DNA of 64,000 nt from NCBI RefSeq assembly GCF_022581195.2, contig NC_061471.1:6572001-6636000 (forward strand). The letters run 5' to 3'. Position 1 is the stretch's first letter. The number at the start of each line of letters is the position of its first letter. The DNA comes from Helicoverpa zea (lineage: Eukaryota; Arthropoda; Insecta; Lepidoptera; Noctuidae). Below are positions 23,234-35,200 of this stretch, piece by piece. Under the pieces are notes generated by a model. It did not search any database. It saw nothing but the letters and a program-made list of their open reading frames with translations, and was not told the DNA's origin. The position numbers were made by a program, and so were the translations under genes.

Positions 23234-26200
23234 GTACGCTTACATTCATAACAAAAAAAAATCAGTACAACATTGTAAAAACGTCAAAATTGATTTAAAA
23301 GCATAGACATAATAAACAGGACTGCGCATATAAACCCAAAAAACGAGCCGAGTGAAACGGTTAGTACGGAGGCTGTCTGTCCGTTTCTAATAGGGTGACT
23401 ATGAGATTAAGCTATGTGAGACAAATCCGAATTTGCTAAGATTATTAAACGCAGATAGGTATTGAAGTTATATAGGTAGGTATATGATAAAGGCTTTTAA
23501 TAATTAGCGGGAATTAGCAGTATAAAAGCAGGAAGATTCGAAGTGAAGACTGTTTTTCTTGTATTTCTACTTCATATATAGACTGCTGAGCCATTTATGT
23601 CGCCTTTCTTCATTTTTTGGGAAGTTATAACAATAGTACAACAGTTTTAAAATCCATCACCCATATTTTCACTCATTACAGGAATTCATGGGCACCCTAG
23701 TTGTTTGGTTTACGAAAATGTTTTCTTGTCATTTATTTATTTTCAAACATATATTTTACATTTTTAAATATTAAATATAAAAATAAAAACATATAAAAAT
23801 ATAAAACATAGGTTGCCACCGATATCGGGCACAGGGTCCAAGGTACCGGTGGTTAGGGTCCCAGAGACAGAAACCTCCTCACAATACGTGCCGTATCAAG
23901 GAGTACTGCCTTCTGAATCAGTCCCTTGATCCAGCCGCCCAACGAAAGCCTCCTGAGGTGTTCGTCGAGGCTCTTGGCTATTAAACCATTGGCCGTAACG
24001 ACAATCGGCACAACAACAGCCGTGTCGACACTCCACATGGCGACAACCTCGTGCTTAGCGCACGAGGTTGTCGCCATGTGGAGATGTCGAGATACTTTAT
24101 TTGTTTCTCTTTCTCAGCTTTCACAAGGTTCTCGTCATGCGGAACGGCGACATCGACTATCATCGCGCGGCGCGCTAATCGATCTATCACCACTATATCA
24201 GGCTTATTGGCTACAATAGTCCTGTCAGTGATGATAGATCGATCCCAGTACAACGTGATATGGTCCTTTTCGAGAACTGGGTCGGGCGCATACTTGTAGT
24301 ACGGTACCTCAAGGTCTACAAGGTTGTATTGCAGAGCAAGCTGCTGGTGGATGATCTTGGCCACTTGGTTATGTCTGTGCAAATATTCACCATTAGCCAA
24401 ACGAGAACAACCAGATATAATATGTCTGATAGACTCACCCGGCTTGTGACATGCCCGACATATGTCAACCGTCCCGTCTTTCACGATATATCTCCGGTAG
24501 TTATTCGTAAGGATAACTTCGTCCATAATAACCCTTCGGTTTCTCCAAACAAGTCACCGAAGCGTAGCCAAGATACGGACGCTTTGAAGTCTACATCGGG
24601 GCCATGAAGAGCCCCGAAGAAGCGTCCGTGTAGCTGTTTGCTCTGCCATACCTCCCTGCGATTGGTTTACGAAAATGTTATTATTAAATTCTTGACCGTT
24701 ATTTGAAGCTTACTAGTTTGAGATAGGCACCTACGTGTTTTCCGCTTTTATCTCCGTCCTTTTCTACCCCATATCTTGCATCTCTCTCGCACACCGACCA
24801 GTTTCACTCCCCACCAGGCAGGAGGCGACGAGTGTTCTCGGCGGCCACAGTTCGTCATTGGCGTCTTGTTTTCCGCCCGAGAAGGTTGTCTAACCAACCG
24901 CTGTAGTATTTCGTTGAAAAATAAACTCAGTGCTCTCGCAGAACACAGGTGAGTTTATAATATTTTATACAATTTGTTAACGGTTTTACCGTTCGATATT
25001 CGATTTTGCGAAATCAAGTGTTAATATTTTGTACATCTACCCCTTTTTTGTCACGAGTTTCTTCCGTGTACTTTTTTTTCAGTAATTTGTTTTCAGAATG
25101 AGTGACTTATAAAGCAAATACAGATGCGGTAAATAATAAAGCTACCACAGCCCGTGCACGTGACTATGGAAAAGAAAGCAAGCCCGAAGTTCCTAAGGCA
25201 CCTGTGGCCCTAGTTCAATCCTGCAAGGCGTTCAACGGTTTGACAAAAAAGAATGGTGTGAGGTGCGGTCCAACCAGCATCTCCTTAGTTCGGACTGATC
25301 ACTACCGCACTTGAAGAGGGCTGATGGTGTCAAGAAAGCTTTTCGGCCTTGAAAGACTTGGTACGCTCCCCTCGGACTACCAGTAAGTCTGTTAGCCACC
25401 TCCCATGGGGGTCGGCTCATTATCACGGCGTGTGATGGTTTTCGGCCTTGAAAGACTTGGTACGCTCCCCTCGGACTGCCAGTAAGTCTGTTAGCCACCC
25501 CCCGTAGGGGTCGGCTCATTATCTCGGCGTGTGATGCTTTTCGGCCTTGAAAGACTTGGTACGCTCCCCTCGGACTGCCAGTAAGTCTGTTAGCCACCCC
25601 CCGTAGGGGTCGGCTCATTATCTCGGCGTGTGATGCTTTTCGGCCTTGAAAGACTTGGTACGCTCCGCCTAGGACTGCCAGTAAGTATGTTAGCCACCCC
25701 CCACAGGGGTTGGCTCATTTTCACGGACCCGCGCAGGGTACCAATCTTGCATGTTGCGAGACGCAGCATCATTACAAAGTGGGGACCAGTAAGTATACTA
25801 GCCACCCCCCACAGGGGTCGTTTCATTATCACGGACCCGCGCAGGGTACCAATCTTGCATTTTGCGAGTCGCAGCATCATTACAAAGTGGGGACCAGTAA
25901 GTATACTAGCCACCCCCCACAGGGGTCGTTTCATTATCACGGACCCGCGCAGGGTACCAATCTTGCATTTTGCGAGTCGCAGCATCATTACAAAGCAGGG
26001 ACCAGTAAGTATACTAGCCACCCCCCGCAGGGGTCGGCTCATTATCACGGACCCTCGCAGGGTACCAATCATGCATGTTGCGGGTCGTACCATCATTGCA
26101 ATCTACCCTCGCAGGGTGGCTTTTTGGATCGACTTTCGAAGAGTCGCCATTATAACCTTCCCTCGAAGGGAAATGGTAATCACACTCACGCTGAATGGCG

Positions 26201-29200
26201 TGTGACGCAAAACTCTAAAAGCTCCCTTGGGATATCACGAGTAAATTACAATAGGAACCATGTCCAACAGAGGAAACAGAAAGCGTCCAGGACCGCAGGC
26301 GGACTTTGATGCGTCCAACAAGGCACGTAAGTTATGACTTTCCAGGCGGGTTGCCTAACATTATATCAAGACCAATGGAAAGAAATGGGAGCTCCGCCTT
26401 TCTTGTCAAAAATAATAACTGGGTATCGCATACCATTGGCCAAGAGCCACCTTTGATAGATAATGCCAGATTTGACCAGAGAGTCCAAAGAGATGGATGT
26501 CGTCATATCCCAAATGATAAAACAAAAAGTTCTATTGATAGCTGCAAATTCTGCCAGCTTTCTTTCCAATATGTTTCTTGTGCCCAAAAGGCGACGGAAA
26601 GAACCGTCCAATACTCAATCTCAAGGTTCTCAACAAGTTCATAATTACGGAACCCTTCAGTTTAATAAATGTTTTTCGGGTGCTAGAGTTTCTTCAGAAA
26701 GACGAATGGCTGTGCAAGTGGATCTCGCCCAGGCTTACTTCTACCTTCCGGTAGCCGGAGGTCACAGACATGTTCTTCGACTAGTATACAGAAGAAGACT
26801 GCTTCAGATTACGTGCCTACCATTTGGCTTAAGCACGGCACCCAAGACCTTCGCCACAGTGACCAATTTGGGTGGCTCAAACTTTGAAAACTCAAGGGTT
26901 ACTTAAAATTGTGTATCTCGATTTTCTGGTGGCTCACCAAGATATATTTGCCTACTTTGGGATCATTTGCACCACGTTTTGGATGGCAAGTGAATAAATC
27001 GCAAGCATTATCAACAAGATAATGACAAAACGCACTACGTGACAAACAGCACGACAAACTTAGAAGACCTGCATAGCTTGATAGGACTTTTAAACTTCGC
27101 AAGTTTTCGTTGTTCCATACGGCAGACTGCATTACCGGGCTCTCCTCACTTTCCTCAATGCAGTGTTGAACAGCAATCTATACCTACCCTATTCATGGAA
27201 CCGTGAGCCAAACGGTGAACAAACCATAAAAAGGGTTCTTATAAGTCACGATTGAAGTAATGATCATATTTTATAAAAATAACTACGAAAGTAATATACT
27301 GACAACATTAGAAATGATATTTTAGAACGATGTCTGTGGAACTTATGCAATCTTTTCAAACTTATTTGAAATCAAATATGTATAATAAAGGCCGTAAATT
27401 ATTTTCTTAATTTTAATGAAATATGTAGTAAATCGTTTACATGTAAAATGAACCTAGAAGTCTTGACTGTCATACATAGAACCCTACTTAATTGAAGACC
27501 ACGATACTAAGAACATTTTACATAAAAATGTGACGTTTTTGTCATCGGTCGGGTTATACCCACCATTTTGAAAAAGTGTCATTCTTTGGTTACATTGTGG
27601 GCTCACGGCTCGGTGAATGGAGTATAGCAATGTTGAACCTACCAGCAGATGCCTTAGCAGATCTAAAGTGGTGGCTGGTCAGCTGCCACCAAACCTTGGA
27701 TATTCATTCGCCACTTCCCTGTCACCTTATAACCACGGACGCCTCCGATGTAGGATGGGGGCACAACTGAACGGAACTCCCGTAATGGGTTCATGGAACG
27801 AGAGAGAAAAAGGCTTTCACTGCGATCTGAAAGAGATGCTTGCAGTATTAACTGGAAAATCACGGCAAGTTGCTAAAGAGATCAACAGCCATTTTTCAAT
27901 GCAAAAATGGGACTGTGGTGTCATATCTAAGAAATCAAGGTGGCACCCGATCAAGGAGCCTACCGAACTTGACGTACAGAGTATTCAGTTATCTTGAGCT
28001 GTATCAAATCTATCACGTCGTGAATCATATACCAGCCCTATTCAACAGTCAGGCAGACCATCTCTCCCGACACAAACCTCCACCGGAGTGGCATCTTGTA
28101 TCAGCAGTGGACCTACTTGCCTCGAAGCGAGCCCAGGGACACATAGTTGTGTACTACGTGCCCCTAGATCTGAAGGACCCGAAAGCGGGGTTCCACGATG
28201 CCTTTTTCTCAAGTTTTGACTTACCCGCTAGCATGGGTATTACCGCCACCTTACCTTATACCGTAGGTCCTCAGTCATCTCAATTCAGGAACGGGAGTTA
28301 ATCTCATAGTAGTTCCTTCGGTGGCACCAGGTATTTTGGCGAGCAGATTTGAAGTCCCGATCATTAGCAGTACCCTACACACTGATGAACCTCGAGCAGA
28401 AACCGATAGACACAGCAACGGGGATACCCCCTGCCAAGGTCAGGGAAATGGGGGGGGGGGAGGGACAAGGAGTCTCTCCGACTGAAGTCTTCTTCAATCC
28501 ACACGCAACACTTATCAATCAGCTTGGAGTCGATGGTTAAATTGGGGCGAAAAGTATGAAATTGGATCCTATGAATCCTTGAATCCCTATTTGGACCTAT
28601 ACTTACCCAATTTTTAGCAGACTTACACATAGTAAATAAACTAACATACAATACTATTTTATTACACAAGTCAGTTATAGCTACACTATGCAATGCAGAA
28701 ACCACTGGAGAGCTAGGTTCACACGTTCTAGTCGGACACAATTTAAAATCAATAGCGCTGAGCAAACCTGTTCCCCGGGAAGCCGTCCATCTGGAATAAT
28801 GACCAATTGGTAACCTACTTAAGTGCAGTAAACGTAGACGAGAATAATCCATTTGCAACTTCCAGGCACACTGCTGCTCTTTCTTTTGCTAGCTTGTTTC
28901 GGAAAGGCGAGTCCATGATCTTTCCTTGCTTGCAATAGACCCAGAACATTTCAAAAACAACAAAGATAATTTAATCTTATGGCCAGTCTTTGGCTCTAAG
29001 ACCGACAGTTCTAGTCATAGGCAGTCGGGTTGTTGTTTGATGGATAATCAGGAAAATATAAATCTAAGTCCAGTGTATTGGGTCAGAAAGACTAAAGCCT
29101 TGTTAGAAGATAGACGGACATCGGCTAATTCCTTAAATTTATTTATATCCGTTAGAGGCCAACCAAAGGCAGGCACCCGAACGATGATGCGGGTGGATTA

Positions 29201-32200
29201 AGACATTGTTAAAAGAGGCAGGAATAACTACAACCCCAGGAAGCTTCCACTCGGCGGTAGCGTCAAAATCTGTGTTGACAATATACTTTTGGACGATATA
29301 TTAGCAAAGGGTAATTGGCGATCAGGCAATACATTTGCCCATTTTTACAGAAGGGAAAGATACCCACTAAATAGAAGTAGCAAGTTATCTCGATTATTTA
29401 ATTAATCCAGCTGATTAATGTCTATATTTTTGTTACTATTGTTATTAAGAAGTATCGCAATGTTTTTGTTAATTACTATTAGAAAATGAAATCAATTTTG
29501 CTTTTGTTCTTGCATCTCTCTTTTAATTTTTATTACTCATCCTTCGAGCCCATTTCCCAACTATGTTGGGGTCGGCTTCCAGTCTAACAGGATGTAGCTG
29601 AGTACCAGTACCAGTTAACTTTGATTACATTAGTATTCCAGGACGCAATACACATACTTACATGTGATTACTCGTGTACCTAAGTACCTATTTACATACA
29701 CAATTTCATTGTGCTTTTGCTCACATTGGCGTCCACTTCCACCAGGCGATAACAAACACGTCTCAAACTAGTAAGCTTCAAATAACGGTCAAGAATTTAA
29801 TAGCAGCGTTTTACCTGAAATAAAACGCATATTAAATACTTACCTTATTTGAAGCTTACATTTTAATTTCTGCCTGGTGTTTTCGACTCAATGACGAACT
29901 GTGGCCGCCGAGAACACTCGTCGCCTCCTGCCTGGTGGGGAGTGAAACTGGTCGGTGTGCGAGAGAGATGCAAGATATGGGGTAGAAAAGGACGGAGATA
30001 AAAGCGGAAAACACGTAGGTGCCTATCTCAAACTAGTAAGCTTCAAATAAGGTAAGTATTTAATATGCGTTTTATTTCAGGTAAAACGCTGCTATTAGCT
30101 AACCTGTGGAACGATATATTGCAACCACTATAGGATTCACTTTTACAAGTATAAACGCAACACTATTTCACTATTTTAAAAGTTTAAATTGATTTAATAA
30201 ACAAAATTTTAAATGCTGATTACGCGCCAAGAATGTTCAGGGTTACCGCTAGAAAATAAAAAATAAAAAAAACAAAATAAAAATTTATGTTGTTTATGTT
30301 TTAAGAATAATAATTTATATAAATGATTTATTCGTATAATAAATTAATGCGATTTTTATTAATTTGTTGACTTACAATTGTTAAAATAAGAAAAAAATAT
30401 ATGTGATTCAATTGTTTTTTTGGGAAGACAAAACTGTTGATCACAACATTTTTTTATGCTGGCAAGGTGTTAGAAAGAGACAAACGGCCTCCGTTCTAAC
30501 TATCCCTCTCGGCTCGGATTTGTCTCTGTGTATATGCATTTAGTACCTTATTGCGTTGGAATAGAGTTCATTTTCATAAATATATATTTCGAGCGTGCGC
30601 AATCTTGTTTATTATATTACATCTATGTTTAAAAGCAACAGGTGCTTGCGAAACAAACCAACCGGCCGAGTAAACAGGTCAGTTGCCATGGTAACAACAA
30701 TAACTTTTTATGTTTATGCGACCCTAGTAAATTCGCTCGAAATCCTGAAGCTTTCCGAATCGGTTACGTCACCTTCGACGTCATCTATCGCTTGACTACG
30801 AATTTCCGTAGCCCGTAGCGGCGTAGCAACGTGTTACTATGGCGCCTCATTTCAATTTCGTTTCATGAACTTTTCTGACTGTTTTTGTCGTACTTTTTAG
30901 TATTAAATTACCATGGTTTTACAAGTGTTATAATGTTTCAGCAATAAATAAAACTTTTTAGCTGACTTTACATGAATAAATGTGTCATTTTAGTTCGTTT
31001 TAAAGTTTTTATCGTATGCGTCAGGAGTAAACGCAACAAAATTTTATCTCTATCCCTTTTACTCCGGAAGTTAACTCATTTGCCGGGACGTTCTTTTGTC
31101 CCTTTCTAACGACTTTCCCCCTACCCCACATGAAAAGGAAATATTCCACCATCACTCCCACATTTTCCATCCCTTGACGACGTGGTTGCGATGGACCTTC
31201 TAATAGCTTATGCAGTCCTAGTATTTTGTTCAGAAAAACTGAAGAATCTCGCAACTATTACGTCATGGTTGAGCTGATGACGTCATTTGTTGTATGTTTG
31301 TGTTTAAGCGCCATCTATGAGCAATTTTAGCAACATTTTGTGGACTTCATAATTTTTACTACGGAAAAGCTAGTAGAAAGCTCTGTTTCATTCTACTACC
31401 CTTGTACCTAAGGCCGAAGGCCGTTCAGCTACGAGTATCCAAGGGCAGCGACGTAGCTGCTACGGTGCTACGAAGTTTATGCTACATCATATGTACATGG
31501 CGTAGTCGCATGTCATCTGAAATATATATTTTTTTTTAATTTTTGAAATACGCTACGATTGATTTGGTTTTTACTTCAAAACTACATACAGACTTACTTA
31601 AAAAAAAAAGAAATATTTTATTTCTGAAAATAACATGAAAAATGTATGCGAAGGTTAAATTACCATCATTCAATACTGTGGAGGTCTATATTGCTGACAG
31701 ACCTGTTACCACCCTATACAGGTTGCCATAGGTCTTACTACATGAAACAAATACCAACAGTATCGATTAGCTACTAAGCATTTGAAACCAATCGCTCTAT
31801 CTCGCTTGCATTTATTGATTGGCCAATGGCCTGTGAATTTGAAGGGGTGAGGGGCAGAAAGTGTCTATGTGTGTGTGCTGAACACGAGTTTTCACGTTTA
31901 CTTATACCGCTTACATTTTATGGTAGCCTAGTACTTTTGATCCGAGCGGTTAAAGACTTCGGCCTTTAGCGCCCCCACGCTAAATGGCACGTGTTTAAGC
32001 GAAATACAAAAATTCTCGATAGTTAATGACAGAAAGATTTCATTTAAATATTGGGTTATGATTAAGTCCAGAAACTCCATAAGCCATGGCTTTTTATTTT
32101 TATTTAAAAGTTAATACCAACTACTTAATGTATTTTTACCAATATCTAAGCATTGTCATTTTGTTGGCCGTTTGAATTATTTAAGTAGACATAACATTTA

Positions 32201-35200
32201 TGTCTACTTATTATCTGAAACAACGATACAAATCGCAAAGGTATACACAACAATTTTACTTTGCTCTGTCGTGTAGATGTTCCTCGAGGCATGCAAAGAG
32301 CCGTACAGGAGTATCGACAAGATTCACCACGAGCTGTTGGGCTTCGAAGAAATACTTGACGGGTTGAAGAAGTCTTGCGGACTGTTCGACATACAGCCTC
32401 CAGATGAGAAGAATCTGAAACAGTGTAGACGGGAACTTAAGCTTATCAAGGTAACAAGCAGCTTATTTATAACGTTATGAATGAAAAGTATATAAAGTTC
32501 TGTTAAAGCTTCAGTTGACAAACGATCAATTACGTAGAATAGGAGAAGAAAGGTAACCTGTTTTTAAGGTTCTGTAGTCAACTTCGAGTCCTTGTAGTTT
32601 CAACCTCTTCTGTTTGTCTCTCCGTCATCATATAATCGGTTCATGCAGTCCGTCACCCATCGCACCCATCCAGTTTTTGCAAATTAGCAACCCAATTTCA
32701 ATCATGAAGTGATATGGTCCAGATCTCACGACAAAACAAACTGATGATGTTTGAACTTAACAGCAATTATGGGATTACTACTACTTGGTGATGGGCACCA
32801 TAGAATTCTGGAAGAAATCTCCGTGGAAGAAAATAGACGCTGATGGTATGGATCAGGAATGTAAGCGGTTCACCAAAGATCTACGACAGCTTGACAAGGA
32901 TATGCGAGCATGGTGAGTGAGAAATAAATCTCTTACACTTACGCGAATATTAGGGTGCGTCCACATCTGGCGAATGCGCCGCGAATGCGCAGCACGCGTG
33001 CCGATCGCGAGCTGTCCGCGAGCTGCACGCGTGCAGTCACTGCAATAGTTCGGTGCGCCTCTTTAGCGCAACTCACGCAAGGCTCGTATAGAGCGCGCGA
33101 GCGGCGCGCGATCTGCGCGCAATCAGTTCTCGCCCTTACAGTTCCGTATATTGGCTCAGTACTATCGAAGATGGCAGACGTCGCGCGCCGCCTGCGCGCC
33201 GCTCGCGTGCGGCGCTTAGGTCGCGCGCGAGCTGCGCGCGGGCGGCGCAGAAGCGGCGCACGAACAAAAATGCACGCGCGCAGCTCGCGGACAGCTCGCG
33301 ATCGGCTCGCGTGCTGCGCATTCGCGGCGCATTCGCCAGATGTGGACGCACCTTTAGACATTTAAATAAAACTACTTTTACGAAATATAACTCTTTTCTT
33401 TACTGGAACTGCAGTTATAAAGAATATGTTTATTTTATAATAGGGAGCCATACGGCGTAATAGAATCAACAATAAAGAATTTGATGACATCGTTGAGAGC
33501 CGTCACCGATCTTCAGAATCCAGCTATCAAAGATAGGCACTGGCTAGAACTGATGATGGCAACTAAGGTAAAATAATTGAAGAATACGTTTGAAAAGCAT
33601 GTTCTACCTTTTCTGTAAATAAGCATTTAAAATTATTTGTTGTATTTTTTATTTAGAAAGCAGTTCATTCGCACGTCATGACCATCAAAACAAAGCACAT
33701 CCAAAATTCATCGTCTACTAGTAAGACCAGTAAAAGTTTAGATGACATTTTAAACGAATTCAAATCATTAGAAGAATTCAATGTAGATGTAGATAATCAC
33801 AGTGCCATTGGAACCGAAGAAGAATATCACAAATACCTGCAAATCCAAGACTTCAGAAGACCAAAGTTGCAAGAAGGGAACAAAATAAGTGTATACAGAT
33901 TTAAAAGATCTTATACAATGAATGAGATCAAGCAAATGGGTTTCGAACTCAAGCTCGACAGAAATTTATCGCAGCAGAAGATTATGCATCACCCTATTAT
34001 ATTATCAGAATATATTTTGTAGATAAATGTACAAACTTAATTGTAGTGTTTAGTATTAGATTAATCTAAGTAAGTATCATTCGTTAGTCAAATTATTCAT
34101 AGCACATCAACTAGAGTCTTCACAACATTTCTTTTATTGTAGTAATTTTCACAGCTTTTACAGTTAAAATCATCATCCTCCGAGCCTTTTTCCCAACTAT
34201 GTTGGGGTCGGCTTCCAGTCTAACCGGACACAGCTTTTACAGCTTTTACAATTTTATATTTACTAAATACGTACCTACTTCAGGTTAAGTTCTCTCTCGA
34301 TGACGAGACAACACTGGCAGATCTGCTCGCACTAAACCTTCATAAGTACGAAGAAGAAGTAAAAACTATTGTGGACAAATCAGTCAAAGAAGCCGCTATG
34401 GAGAAGACCCTTAAGTATGTGAAATAACTATGTAGTGACGTATTGATATTTATTCCAATTTAGGACTTAACTTAAACAATTACTTTGTATATAGGGAGTT
34501 GGAAGCTACTTGGGCAGTTATGGAGTTCGATTACGCGAAACACGATAGAACAGGTATCAAAGTACCAAAGGCTAGTGAGGAACTGGTTGAAACGCTTGAG
34601 GATAACCAGGTGCTTTTGGCTAACTTCTTATTATTTGCGTTATTAATTGCTAAACTACATGGTTACTGTTTTTATACAGCCTTACTAGATAGAAAGGTGT
34701 TTCCAAAGGTGTGGCAATTTGAAAAACAAATTTTCGTGTTGGGTGCCTATGTTTGTTTTTAAAAATATTTGTATATTTTGTCTGATACAAATTGCAGTAG
34801 GTACGCGCTTTCCGTTGGTTGACTAAAAAGTGTCTTTATCATTATAGAACCAAGTACAAAATATGATGTCATCTAAGTTTGTCGGATTCTTTGAGATGGA
34901 GGTAACAGAATGGCAGAAGAAACTTGGTACTGCTGACGCGGTAATAGCGCTATGGTTTGAAGTGCAACGTAAATGGCAATACTTGGAGAGTATTTTTGTT
35001 GGCTCAGATGATATCCGCTCTCAATTACCTGAGGACTCAAGGAGGTTTGATACTATTGACAAAGACTTTAAGGTATGGTAAATTTTCTAATACGTTTTAA
35101 GCATGATTGCTCAATCTTATCGGTTTTTTTTTTGGTTTCGGTATAGGAAATGTTAAAAGATATAGGAACAACCCCCAATGTCATAGAAGCCACCAACAAG

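Larger units (their letters stand above)
24682..30097 (+). mobile_element. DIRS-like tyrosine-recombinase retrotransposon, nearly full length but inactive
   Basis: About 5.4 kb. The inverted terminal repeats 24699-24860 and 29889-30050 are 162 bp and identical by eye. Outside them each end has unique sequence (about 17 bp at left, about 47 bp at right). An internal complementary region at 29761-29859 is the reverse complement of the left outer end joined directly to the reverse complement of the right outer end, overlapping in TAATA. This is the layout DIRS1-type elements use to template a circular intermediate. In order inside are a tandem-repeat region, reverse transcriptase remnants (26350-27140), RNase H remnants (27576-28080) and tyrosine recombinase remnants (28860-29375), all with frameshifts. 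No target duplication is seen, as expected for integration by tyrosine recombinase. Confidence 0.88.
23234..32276. other. 9,043-bp dynein intron filled with mobile elements
   Basis: Lies between the exon ending QFKNKE (23233) and the exon starting MFLEACKEPYRS (32277). The coding frame is continuous across it. It contains a non-LTR fragment (23723-24662), a DIRS-like element (24682-30097) and, from 30098 to 32276, AT-rich sequence in which I recognise no gene. Related sequence blocks at about 23340-23400 and 30472-30535 appear in opposite orientation near the two ends. Confidence 0.8.

Noticed and set aside
25338..26100. CRISPR-like appearance of regularly spaced repeats
   Set aside because: The units are contiguous with no unique spacers, no cas genes are present and the window is an animal genome; it is a tandem array inside a retroelement.
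25232..26309. Long open frames on both strands (128-199 codons) across the tandem array
   Set aside because: They repeat with the array unit, overlap each other on both strands and match no protein family. They are products of the tandem repeat, not genes.
32939..33365. Open frames of 136-140 codons on both strands
   Set aside because: They lie wholly in a GC-rich palindromic MITE with a target duplication; the Arg/Ala-rich composition is that of the repeat.
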